DNA from: Fidelibacterota bacterium
GTDB lineage: Bacteria > Fidelibacterota > Fidelibacteria > Fidelibacterales > Fidelibacteraceae
Reading direction: 5' to 3'
NCBI GenBank assembly: GCA_030620575.1
Contig: JAUXEL010000086.1
Span: 1-7,208, forward strand
Length of the DNA: 7,208 nucleotides
Part shown: in pieces, positions 1-6,504 of the stretch
Position numbering within the stretch: position 1 is the stretch's first letter
How the letters are laid out: each line of letters starts with the position of its first letter
Notes under the pieces: model-generated
Databases searched by the model: none
The model's input: the letters and a program-made list of their open reading frames with translations, nothing else
What the model was told of the DNA's origin: nothing
Program-made: the position numbers and the translations under genes

Positions 1-1
1 A

Positions 2-1279
2 ACGATGAATAATACAGAAAAACGTCTGGTGTACTTGGTTTGGAAAGATCTAAAAAAGTTGTCTAATCTTCCGGGTCACTTTGTGGAAGAGATGTCCAAA
101 CATGTTTCCAAATCCCAACAGGCCTGGATCAAGGCACGCAAAAATAATGATTTTTCCTCGTTTGCTCCCTACTTAGAAAAAATGATTTCGCTCAAAAAGC
201 AGGAAGCGGAATATTATGGCTATGAAGATAAGCCCTACGATGCTCTGCTGGATCAGTTTGAACCGGGTATGACAACGGAACGTATTAGAGCGCTGTTCGG
301 GGAGTTAAAAACACCTTTGGTAAATTTGGTAGGTCGCATTAAAGCGCAACCGCAAATTGATGTAAGTCTATTGCAGCAGAAATTTGATACAAAAGAACAA
401 TGGGCTTTCGGCATGAAAATTGCCGGGGCAATGGGCTTGGATATGACCCGCGCCCGTCAGGATGTATCGGCACACCCCTTTACTACCGGATTTCATCCGG
501 ACGATGTCCGCATTACCACCCGCTTAAATGAAAATATGTTGTTATCCGGTCTTTTTTCGACAATTCATGAAAGCGGACATGCTATTTATGAACAGGGACT
601 GCCGAAAGCAAATTACGGCACACCTCTCGGACGGGCCGCTTCTTTTGGTATTCATGAAAGTCAATCTCGTTTATGGGAAAACACGATTGGTCGCAGCCGG
701 GAATTTTGGACCTATGCGCTTCCCGTTCTAAAAGAACATTTTCCGCAGTTAAAGGCAGTTGATATATCAAACTGGTATCGAATAATTAACACCGTGGAGC
801 CCTCATTAATTCGCGTGGAAGCGGATGAAGTTACCTACTCTCTGCATATTATGCTGCGTTTTGATATAGAAAATATGATGATGAATGAAAATGTGAAAGT
901 AAACGATTTGCCGGGTATCTGGAATGAAAAAATGAAAACCTATTTCGGAATTACACCAAAAAACAACGCACAGGGCATTTTACAGGATGTGCACTGGTCC
1001 ATGGGCGCTATCGGATATTTTCCGTCTTATGCTTTGGGCAATCTTTACGGCGCACAAATTTATGAGCAGGCAGACAAGGAAATCCCAAACCTTTCCGGCA
1101 ATGTTGAAGCAGGTAAATTACTTCCGCTGAAAACCTGGCTAAACGAAAAAGTTCATATTCACGGTCATCGTTATGATCCGGAAGATTTAATTCAGGTAAT
1201 TACCGAAAGCTCCTTAAGTGCAGATGCTTTTATAACATATCTGGAAGAAAAATACAGCGAGATATATAAGTTGAAATAA
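2..1279 (+). CDS. M32 metallocarboxypeptidase (carboxypeptidase Taq family), 5'-truncated by window edge
   Basis: Zinc carboxypeptidase that removes C-terminal amino acids from peptides, probably in the cytoplasm. Counting from the ATG at base 5, the M32 hallmarks are HPF plus the DDVRITTRL stretch (about residues 156-173), the zinc motif HESGH (H188, E189, H192), the third zinc ligand E218 in HESQSR, RVEADEVTYSLHIMLRF, HWSMGAIGYFPSYALGN, and a closing HGHRYDPEDLI...YLEEKY segment. Family members are near 500 residues with HExxH around residue 270-280, so roughly 80-90 N-terminal residues are missing. The frame is open to the left edge (base 2 is the first whole codon, ACG). The region after the ATG aligns to the middle of the usual N-terminal domain. 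I therefore treat that ATG as internal and the gene as cut by the window, not as a short variant. The family call is firm; substrate preference cannot be read. Confidence 0.93.
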   Translation, partial: TMNNTEKRLVYLVWKDLKKLSNLPGHFVEEMSKHVSKSQQAWIKARKNNDFSSFAPYLEKMISLKKQEAEYYGYEDKPYDALLDQFEPGMTTERIRALFGELKTPLVNLVGRIKAQPQIDVSLLQQKFDTKEQWAFGMKIAGAMGLDMTRARQDVSAHPFTTGFHPDDVRITTRLNENMLLSGLFSTIHESGHAIYEQGLPKANYGTPLGRAASFGIHESQSRLWENTIGRSREFWTYALPVLKEHFPQLKAVDISNWYRIINTVEPSLIRVEADEVTYSLHIMLRFDIENMMMNENVKVNDLPGIWNEKMKTYFGITPKNNAQGILQDVHWSMGAIGYFPSYALGNLYGAQIYEQADKEIPNLSGNVEAGKLLPLKTWLNEKVHIHGHRYDPEDLIQVITESSLSADAFITYLEEKYSEIYKLK

Positions 1280-1506
1280 AGCATCTCACAACTTGTCTGG
1301 CGTAGTCTCGCTGTAGGCCCGATACTTCGGGGCGCAGGTGGACGTAGACGGAAGACACGAAGAAACACAAAGATACAAAGGAGTTTAATTCTATCCGCAG
1401 ATTTCACAGATTAACACAGATTGTAATATAAAAAATTTCTTCATCATGAACTTTTTTCAAGATCTTTACCTTGATTGCGTTATGGAATACTAAGATTATA
1501 AATATT
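1280..1506. repeat. Intergenic patchwork of short degenerate repeats
   Basis: No gene is convincing here. Three kinds of sequence are joined. Bases 1293-1353 are GC-richer, with a small hairpin (CCCGA tact TCGGG, about 1318-1331) and no T run, so not a clear terminator. Bases 1355-1380 carry three imperfect copies of an ACACAAAG-like octamer, starting at 1355, 1365 and 1373. Bases 1398-1422 carry three copies of CAGATT, at 1398, 1407 and 1417. Low-complexity runs of this purine-rich and CACAGATT type recur between genes in many environmental bacterial genomes (general recollection). A TTCAT-C-ATGAA palindrome lies at 1440-1450. The final part is AT-rich and presumably holds the promoter of the next gene. 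Confidence 0.6.
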
Positions 1507-2262
1507 ATGAATTCTCATGTACAAATACCAAAATCAATTCTCAGGAATTTTGCTTATAAATCAAAAAAAGATGGTTATGTGGTTGACTATCTTGACCTGC
1601 ATAATAATTCAATAAAGACAGAACGAATAAAAAAATTAGATACCATTGAAAATTACTACAGCAAAGATTGTGAAGATTTTTTGAGCACAACAATAGAAGG
1701 TCCTTTTGGTGAAATATCAAAAAAGATCAGAGAGTTTGCTAAAGGAAAAACTGACAAACTAATACCAACAGAAGAAGAAACGCGCGCCATCTATGATTTT
1801 TTTGAGTTTACGTTAAAAAGAAGTAAATTTTTATTAGTTGAGGCAAATAAAACAAGTCTTACATCCGTTATATCACCTATAACACAAGAAGAAATTATAA
1901 TGGTTTCAAAAGCACGATTCTTTAAAGATTACTTTGTGAATATTATAAAAAATAAAACGAAAATTGATTTTGTAATACCCAGAAATTGTATTTATGTAAA
2001 AAAAGCCAAATCTAAAGAAAAAAGACACTTTATTTTACCATTTTTTCCAAAAGTTGCAATTATATTAATGCCCAATGATGAAAAAAAAGAATTTGATTCT
2101 GCAAATAATCACAGAGACCATTTTCATATTGATGATGAAAATTCCGTAAAAATACTTAACGAATTTGCGTTACATACAGAGGTGGGAACAAACAATGAAT
2201 TTATCGTTGGAAATATTAATGAATTAAATAGATTAAAAGAAATAAATTTGAGTTTCGCTTAA
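1507..2262 (+). CDS. DUF4238-type protein of unknown function
   Basis: A 251-residue protein that I place in the DUF4238 family by its shape. Near the N-terminus is an HVQIPKSILRNFA segment (residues 4-16; the family typically begins H-x-x-P-x-x-x-L-x-x-F). A STTIEGPFGEI stretch follows at 60-70, where the family has E-x-x-l-x-x-iEg. A FILPFFPKVAIIL strand (175-187) matches the usual 'lPlsP' region, and an N-rich C-terminal motif (NNEFIVGNINELNRL) closes it. The SDNP motif common in the family is not visible; FVIPRNCIYV sits in its place. There is no signal peptide or membrane segment, so it is probably cytosolic. The biochemical function is unknown. I chose ATG 1507 over the in-frame TTG at 1471 because the family N-terminus begins there; neither has a good ribosome site. 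The gene is much more AT-rich than its neighbours (bases 1921-1980 have only 11 G/C of 60), which points to acquisition. Confidence 0.65.
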   Translation: MNSHVQIPKSILRNFAYKSKKDGYVVDYLDLHNNSIKTERIKKLDTIENYYSKDCEDFLSTTIEGPFGEISKKIREFAKGKTDKLIPTEEETRAIYDFFEFTLKRSKFLLVEANKTSLTSVISPITQEEIIMVSKARFFKDYFVNIIKNKTKIDFVIPRNCIYVKKAKSKEKRHFILPFFPKVAIILMPNDEKKEFDSANNHRDHFHIDDENSVKILNEFALHTEVGTNNEFIVGNINELNRLKEINLSFA

Positions 2263-2279
2263 TTATCAATTTTCCATTC

Positions 2280-3800
2280 TCAATCTTTTTTTCTTCTTTC
2301 ATCCGCTTTTCCCACTCTACACGTTCTCGCCTGTTTCACCGCCCGCAACCAGCCCTGATATAGTTCTTTTCGGGTATTTTCAGACATATGCGACTTAAAG
2401 CAACGTCCCTTTCCGTGGCTGCGCGAGATATCTTTTTGTGTCCAAAATCCAATTGCCAGACCGGCAAGCAAGGCAGCCCCCAGTGCCGTTGATTCAACTA
2501 TATCGACCCGGAAAACAGGACAAGACAAAATATCTGCTTGAAATTGCATTAAAAAATCATTATTCGTTGCGCCGCCATCCACATTCAGGGCTTCAAGTTT
2601 AACCCCGGAATCGCGCTCCATCGCATCTAAAACATCTTTACTTTGATAAGCAATAGATTCCAAAGCGGCCCGGATAATATGTTTATCGGAAGAACCCTGA
2701 GTAAGTCCACAAATTGTTCCCCGGACGTGCATGTCCCAATGCGGCGCACCCAGTCCGCTGAATGCCGGTATAAAATATACTCCACCGGTATCTTGTACGT
2801 CACAAGCCGCGGTTTCCGATTCTGCAACGGTTTTAATAAGATGTAAATTGTCACGTAACCACTGGATAGCTGCACCGGCAATAAAAACACTGCCTTCAAG
2901 GGCATATGTGATCTTTCCTTCAACACCCCAAGCTATCGTTGTCAGCAATCCGTGATTGGATTTCACAGCTTTTTCTCCGGTATTCATAAGCATAAAGCAA
3001 CCGGTGCCATATGTGTTTTTGGCCATACCGGGTGATAAACAACCTTGTCCAAATAACGCTGCCTGTTGGTCACCGGCAATACCGGTAATAGGAATGCGCT
3101 CTTTCCCCAAAAGACCTTCCGCGGTCTCCCCGTAAATTTCCGATGAATCATGTACCGCGGGAAGCATTGCAGCAGGAATATTAAACAAGTCAAGTAAATC
3201 GGTATCCCATTCCAGCGTATTTATGTTATACAGCATCGTGCGTGAAGCATTGGACACATCGGTAATATGCAATGCACCGCCACTCAGATTCCAGATGATC
3301 CAGGTATCCACCGTGCCAAACAGCAAATCACCTTTTTCCGCTAAGGTGCGAACACCAGGAACGTGATTTAGTATCCAATGCAATTTTGTTGCTGAAAAAT
3401 AAGCATCAATAATTAATCCGGTTTTTTCCCGGATCAGCGCGGAATATTTTTCCGTTTTAAGAGTCTCACAGTATGCGACTGTGCGTTTATCCTGCCAGAC
3501 AATTGCCGGATACACCGGTTGACCGGTATGACGGTTCCAGACAACGGTAGTTTCCCGCTGATTTGTAATTCCGATACCGGCAATATCTTTTGCGGAAATA
3601 TGCAGTTTTTTTAAAAGTGAATTTGTAATGCTTAGCTGGGTATTCCAAATATCTATTGGATCTTGTTCTACGCGGCCCGGCGAGGGATAATGTTGCGGAA
3701 ATTCCTGCTGCTCCATCCCTACAATATTAAAATTATGGTCAAAAACAATAGCTCGTTCACTGGATGTTCCCAGATCAAACGTCAAAATGTACGAAGCCAT
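2280..3800 (-). CDS. glpK: Glycerol kinase
   Basis: ATP-dependent phosphorylation of glycerol to sn-glycerol 3-phosphate, a cytosolic FGGY-family kinase. The 506 residues match the family's usual length and align end to end with the E. coli enzyme as I remember it. Glycerol-contacting residues are all present: R82-E83 (NQRETT), Y134 (DAYFSATK), D244-Q245 (GIAGDQQAALFGQ). The NTYGTGCFMLMNTGEKAV block (T266) and the second FGGY signature (GGATNNDFLMQFQADIL) are intact. The phosphate loop reads DLGTSSER (residues 9-16) where most glycerol kinases have DQGTTSSR. The fructose-bisphosphate-binding GKGGTR loop of the E. coli enzyme is not conserved (EGLLGKER), and there is no His at the Firmicute HPr-phosphorylation loop, so neither classical control is expected. 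The start has an AGGA ribosome site that overlaps the stop of the upstream hydrolase gene, 9 bases away, so the two are almost certainly cotranscribed. Confidence 0.96.
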   Translation of the reverse strand: MASYILTFDLGTSSERAIVFDHNFNIVGMEQQEFPQHYPSPGRVEQDPIDIWNTQLSITNSLLKKLHISAKDIAGIGITNQRETTVVWNRHTGQPVYPAIVWQDKRTVAYCETLKTEKYSALIREKTGLIIDAYFSATKLHWILNHVPGVRTLAEKGDLLFGTVDTWIIWNLSGGALHITDVSNASRTMLYNINTLEWDTDLLDLFNIPAAMLPAVHDSSEIYGETAEGLLGKERIPITGIAGDQQAALFGQGCLSPGMAKNTYGTGCFMLMNTGEKAVKSNHGLLTTIAWGVEGKITYALEGSVFIAGAAIQWLRDNLHLIKTVAESETAACDVQDTGGVYFIPAFSGLGAPHWDMHVRGTICGLTQGSSDKHIIRAALESIAYQSKDVLDAMERDSGVKLEALNVDGGATNNDFLMQFQADILSCPVFRVDIVESTALGAALLAGLAIGFWTQKDISRSHGKGRCFKSHMSENTRKELYQGWLRAVKQARTCRVGKADERRKKD

Positions 3801-3809
3801 AGGCTATTC

Positions 3810-4724
3810 CTAAATATGAAATGTGATCCATTCAAGGATATCGTCATACACCTGTTGGTGATTAATTTCATTGAGCAATTCATGCCGCGCATCGTCATAG
3901 ATTTGCACGGACACATCTTCCAGCTGAAGTTTGTGATACATATGGGAAACTTTATTGGGACCTTTCCCAAAATCACCCACAGGATCATTTCCCCCGGAAA
4001 TAATATATATAGGCAATGTAAAACGGATCCACTGATTATGTTCTTTTTTAGAAATATAATTTAATCCGAAAAAAAGATCCTGAAAAAAACCAACAGAACA
4101 TACAAAACCACAATAGGGATCATCGATATATTTTTTAACAATTGCTTTATCACGGGATAACCAGGCAAGTTCGCCATCATCTTCGAATTTTTTATTAAAT
4201 GAGCCAAAACTCATATTATCAAAAAAGGAGGAGGGGGTTTTTGCCCCCTTGCTGCGTCGGTGAAAAACCCCTAAGATGCGGGCAACTGCAATAAGCAGAG
4301 GATTATTGGCCGCAGTACCCGAGAGAATAACACCGTGAATATCATCATACAAGGTGATATAGGTGCGTACAAGAAAAGAGCCCATACTATGTCCCATTAA
4401 AAAAACAGGGGTATTGGGGTAGTCTTTACGGATAATTTTTGTCAGACTGCGCATATCCGTTACTACTTTTATCCAACCGTTTTTGTCGGCAAAATATCCC
4501 AGATTTTCAATATTTCCCGCGGTCTTTCCGTGTCCCCGGTGATCATTAGCATATACAGCAATGCGATGTTTACACAAAAACTGTGCAAAGTTTTCATAGC
4601 GGGAAACATGCTCTGCCATCCCATGTGAAATTTGTACAATCGCTTGTGGGTCTTCGTCCGGGAGCCAGCAGGTAAACGCAATATTTACACCATCGTCAGT
4701 TTGAAAAAAATCCGTTTTTCTCAT
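3810..4724 (-). CDS. Alpha/beta hydrolase, monoacylglycerol lipase / lysophospholipase type (Hydrolase_4)
   Basis: A 304-residue serine hydrolase likely to cleave monoacylglycerols or lysophospholipids. From the ATG at 4724, the visible landmarks are the oxyanion-hole motif HGMAEH (starts at H34) with SRYENFA following, ANDHRGHGKT, the nucleophile elbow GHSMGS (S113), the acid in GGNDPVGD (D247) and the catalytic His in DARHELLNE (H281). This is the canonical arrangement of bacterial monoglyceride lipases and PldB-like enzymes. No signal peptide is evident, so it probably acts inside the cell. An in-frame TTG 54 bases further upstream is possible, but it would add a tail unlike the family, and ATG 4724 has a GGAA element nine bases before it. 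The gene directly precedes glpK by 9 bases, which favours an acylglycerol substrate: the product glycerol would pass to the kinase. Lysophospholipase activity remains an alternative. Confidence 0.85.
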   Translation of the reverse strand: MRKTDFFQTDDGVNIAFTCWLPDEDPQAIVQISHGMAEHVSRYENFAQFLCKHRIAVYANDHRGHGKTAGNIENLGYFADKNGWIKVVTDMRSLTKIIRKDYPNTPVFLMGHSMGSFLVRTYITLYDDIHGVILSGTAANNPLLIAVARILGVFHRRSKGAKTPSSFFDNMSFGSFNKKFEDDGELAWLSRDKAIVKKYIDDPYCGFVCSVGFFQDLFFGLNYISKKEHNQWIRFTLPIYIISGGNDPVGDFGKGPNKVSHMYHKLQLEDVSVQIYDDARHELLNEINHQQVYDDILEWITFHI

Positions 4725-4749
4725 TGTTGTTCCATTTTTTGTTGTATGT

Positions 4750-4778
4750 AAACTATCATAAATTTTTGACGTTATCAA
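4750..4778 (-). promoter_or_regulatory. Possible promoter for the hydrolase-glpK pair
   Basis: On the minus strand, TTGATA (4773-4778) is followed after 17 bases by TAGTTT (4750-4755). The -35 matches the consensus at 5 of 6 positions; the -10 is weak (3 of 6). It lies between the inverted repeat (edge at 4782) and the ATG at 4724, where a promoter would be needed if the S23 unit interrupts readthrough from metK. Chance matches this good are common in AT-rich spacers. Confidence 0.3.
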
Positions 4779-4781
4779 TAA

Positions 4782-4812
4782 AAAACAGAAGCCAGAAGCA
4801 AGTAACCAGAAG
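4782..4812 (+). repeat. Left inverted repeat of the S23 unit
   Basis: A 31-base sequence beginning AAAACAGAAGCC and ending CCAGAAG. It matches the reverse complement of 5239-5269 at 26 of 31 positions by my hand alignment. Internally it is a degenerate tandem of GAAGC-type steps, and the same flavour (GAAGCCTG, AGAAGTTGG) continues rightward through the S23 stop codon at 4834. Confidence 0.75.
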
Positions 4813-4833
4813 CGGGAATATTGAAGCCTGAAA

Positions 4834-5196
4834 CTAGAAGTTGGGAGTAGTTTTTATAGATTTTATATACGCACTAAGCATTTTTCTTACAATTGCACAT
4901 TCTTTTTGTATGCTTATTGTATCTGTATACTCCAACTCATGAACAAGTTTTAAATAATTATCAGTTTCATTCAGCGATGCAATGGAAATATTATAGAACT
5001 GTATTTTTTCCTTTGCATGGTATCTTCCAAAACCCTCTGCAATATTACCTGTAATAGATATTGCTGATCTACACAATTGGCTTGTAAGCGAATATTTCTC
5101 TTCTGAAGGGAATTGATTAGAAATTTGATAAATGCTTTTAACTAATGTATGTGCTTTTTGCCATACAATAAGATCTTCGTATCTTCTTGCTTTCAT
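4834..5196 (-). CDS. Four-helix bundle protein of the S23 (23S rRNA intervening-sequence protein) family
   Basis: A 120-residue, all-helical small protein. Family marks are the N-terminal YEDLIVWQKAHTLV (residues 6-19), FPSEEKYSLTSQLCRSAISI (29-48), the highly conserved NIAEGFGR (51-58) and FYNISIASLNETDNYLKL (67-84). This family was named for open reading frames inside intervening sequences of bacterial 23S rRNA; free-standing copies are widespread, and Avd of diversity-generating retroelements shares the fold. Its molecular role is unknown, with nucleic-acid binding often suggested for relatives. The start ATG has a GGGGGAT ribosome site. The last residues (TTPNF) are encoded in a GAAG-rich tract resembling the flanking repeat. 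No reverse transcriptase or rRNA gene is present here, so a retroelement or rRNA role is not supported by context. The family call is firm. Confidence 0.92.
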   Translation of the reverse strand: MKARRYEDLIVWQKAHTLVKSIYQISNQFPSEEKYSLTSQLCRSAISITGNIAEGFGRYHAKEKIQFYNISIASLNETDNYLKLVHELEYTDTISIQKECAIVRKMLSAYIKSIKTTPNF

Positions 5197-5238
5197 TTTT
5201 CATCCCCCGATGTAAAATTAATAACTTCTTACTTCTTT

Positions 5239-5269
5239 CTTCTGACTACCGGCTTCCGGCTTCTGTTTT
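5239..5269 (-). repeat. Right inverted repeat of the S23 unit
   Basis: Reads, on the minus strand, AAAACAGAAGCCGG then AAGCCGGTAG and CAGAAG. It is the mate of 4782-4812 (26 of 31 matches). Its outer two bases overlap the TAA stop of metK. In a minus-strand transcript the two copies could pair into a long stem enclosing the S23 message, reminiscent of the stem at the base of rRNA intervening sequences. Confidence 0.75.
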
Positions 5270-6398
5270 AAAGATATTTCTTTAATACATCAACCTTATT
5301 AATCTTTTCCCATGTAAATTTAGGACGTCCGAAATGACCATAAGAAGCGGTCTGCAGATACTGTGATTTTTGTAGTTGTAAATGTTCGATTATGCCCCGG
5401 GGTGTAAGAGGAAATTCCTTGCGGATAATGTTAGTTATGTCATTATTTGACAGAACCCCGGTGCCGAAAGTGTCGACCAGAAGAGAAATTGGCTCACATT
5501 CACCGATAGCATACGCCAGTTGAATTTCACACTGTTTACACAATCCTGCGGCGACTAAATTCTTTGCAATATAGCGAGCCATGTACGCTGCAGAACGGTC
5601 CACCTTTGACGGATCTTTCCCTGAAAATGCACCCCCGCCATGACGCGCCATGCCACCATAGGTATCTACAATAATTTTTCGTCCGGTTAAACCCGCATCA
5701 GCGACAGGACCGCCCTGGGTGAATGGACCGGCAGGGTTAATGTGAATACTCGTTTTATCATCCAGAAAATCACCGCAGACCGGAAGAATGACATATCGCT
5801 TAATATCTGCTTTAAGGATTTTCTGGGAAACATCTTTTTTGTGGTGACTGGAAACTACAACCGATTCAATCCGCGCGGGTATATTATCGTGATATTCAAT
5901 AGTTACCTGGGCTTTGCCATCAGGATATAAATAGTCAAGGAGGCCGCTTTTCCTGACCTCGGCGAGCCGCTTTGTAAGACCATGTGCCAGAGAAATGGGT
6001 AAGGGCATCAATTCCTTTGTTTCATCACAAGCATAACCGAACACCATGCCCTGATCGCCGGCACCATTACGGTCTACGCCCGCCTTGATATCTGCCGATT
6101 GCTCTGAAATTGAAGTTAATATTCCGCAATTTTCACCGTTGAATCCGATGTCTCCTGAATTATAACCAATATCAATAAGCGTTTTACGGGCAATCTTTTG
6201 CATATCAATGTATTCGGCGTAGGTGCTTAATTCACCGCCAATCACCACAAAACCGGTTTTAACAAAAGTTTCTATGGCAACGTGTGCCCGGGGGTCTTTT
6301 AGTAATACCGCATCCAAAATAGCATCACTGATTTGATCACAAATTTTGTCAGGATGTCCCTCGGTTACCGACTCTGAGCTAAAAAAGACTTTTTCCAT
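5268..6398 (-). CDS. metK: S-adenosylmethionine synthetase (methionine adenosyltransferase)
   Basis: Makes S-adenosylmethionine from methionine and ATP in the cytosol. At 376 residues it is full length (E. coli is 384). Visible hallmarks are the N-terminal SSESVTEGHPDKICDQISDA (H15 and D17 of GHPDK), IETFVKTG, the first signature GAGDQG (112-117) followed by MVFGYA, GGPVADAGLTGRKIIVDTYGG (229-249) and the phosphate-binding GGGAFSGKDPSKVDRSAAY (254-272), containing the lysines K261 and K265. All three subdomains are present with no gap. The ATG at 6398 is preceded by AAGGAA at an eight-base distance from the minus strand. The ~170-base leader carries a SAM-I-like aptamer, giving a clear feedback logic. 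The stop codon abuts the repeat-flanked S23 unit, whose gene starts 71 bases downstream. Confidence 0.97.
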   Translation of the reverse strand: MEKVFFSSESVTEGHPDKICDQISDAILDAVLLKDPRAHVAIETFVKTGFVVIGGELSTYAEYIDMQKIARKTLIDIGYNSGDIGFNGENCGILTSISEQSADIKAGVDRNGAGDQGMVFGYACDETKELMPLPISLAHGLTKRLAEVRKSGLLDYLYPDGKAQVTIEYHDNIPARIESVVVSSHHKKDVSQKILKADIKRYVILPVCGDFLDDKTSIHINPAGPFTQGGPVADAGLTGRKIIVDTYGGMARHGGGAFSGKDPSKVDRSAAYMARYIAKNLVAAGLCKQCEIQLAYAIGECEPISLLVDTFGTGVLSNNDITNIIRKEFPLTPRGIIEHLQLQKSQYLQTASYGHFGRPKFTWEKINKVDVLKKYL

Positions 6399-6404
6399 AA
6401 GCGT

Positions 6405-6471
6405 TTCCTTTTAATAATATACAGACCAAAATAAATTTACGCCGGGCCATCAGGATAAATGAAATAAGGAA
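6405..6471 (-). promoter_or_regulatory. metK ribosome site and possible sequestering pyrimidine tract
   Basis: The metK ribosome site AAGGAA (minus strand, 6410-6405) has an exact six-base complement TTCCTT at 6471-6466, within a pyrimidine-rich tract upstream. Pairing would mask translation initiation and could serve as the expression platform of the upstream aptamer. Six base pairs closing a ~55-base loop is weak evidence alone. I see no T-run terminator between the aptamer and the start codon, so a translational mechanism would be the default. Confidence 0.3.
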
Positions 6472-6491
6472 GAGAGGGAAGATAACGTTTT

Positions 6492-6504
6492 GACCTCTCA
6501 GGTC
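6492..6504 (-). promoter_or_regulatory. Small hairpin directly after the aptamer
   Basis: On the minus strand GACCT-GAG-AGGTC is a perfect five-pair hairpin starting the very next base after helix P1 of the aptamer. Part of it (CTGAG, 6501-6497) is also complementary to the P2 loop of the aptamer (TTCAG, 6551-6547, one G-T pair). It could therefore alternate between hairpin and pseudoknot. The role is inferred only. Confidence 0.4.

Larger units (their letters stand above)
4782..5269 (-). mobile_element. Candidate inserted unit: S23 gene between inverted repeats
   Basis: A 488-base unit consisting of one small gene (S23 four-helix bundle) flanked by inverted repeats at 4782-4812 and 5239-5269. 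It sits between metK and the hydrolase gene, all in the same direction. The outer end of the right repeat supplies part of the metK stop codon (TAA at 5268-5270), as if the unit had landed exactly at the 3' end of metK. No transposase is encoded, and I see no convincing target duplication. It could be a non-autonomous element, a free relative of the S23-encoding intervening sequences known in 23S rRNA, or a gene merely lying between two copies of a dispersed repeat. Confidence 0.45.

Noticed and set aside
5..7. ATG at base 5 as the true carboxypeptidase start
   Set aside because: The protein would lack 80-90 conserved N-terminal residues, and the frame is open to the window edge.
1192..1407. 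Minus-strand 71-codon open frame across the end of the carboxypeptidase gene and the repeats
   Set aside because: It runs through degenerate repeat sequence and the antisense of a real gene, and its composition is unlike a protein family.
2263..2292. Bidirectional terminator between the convergent DUF4238 gene and glpK
   Set aside because: There is a run of seven T at 2285-2291, but no stable hairpin precedes it on either strand.
3663..4064. Plus-strand 133-codon open frame opposite glpK and the hydrolase
   Set aside because: It is antisense to two strongly recognisable genes, with no ribosome site and no family resemblance.
4725..4778. Extension of the hydrolase to an upstream TTG start
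   Set aside because: The added 18 residues are not family-like and lie on the proposed promoter. The ATG at 4724 begins just before the conserved domain.
4834..5196. Avd-type accessory protein of a diversity-generating retroelement
   Set aside because: The fold family is related, but no reverse transcriptase, template repeat or variable repeat is present in the window.
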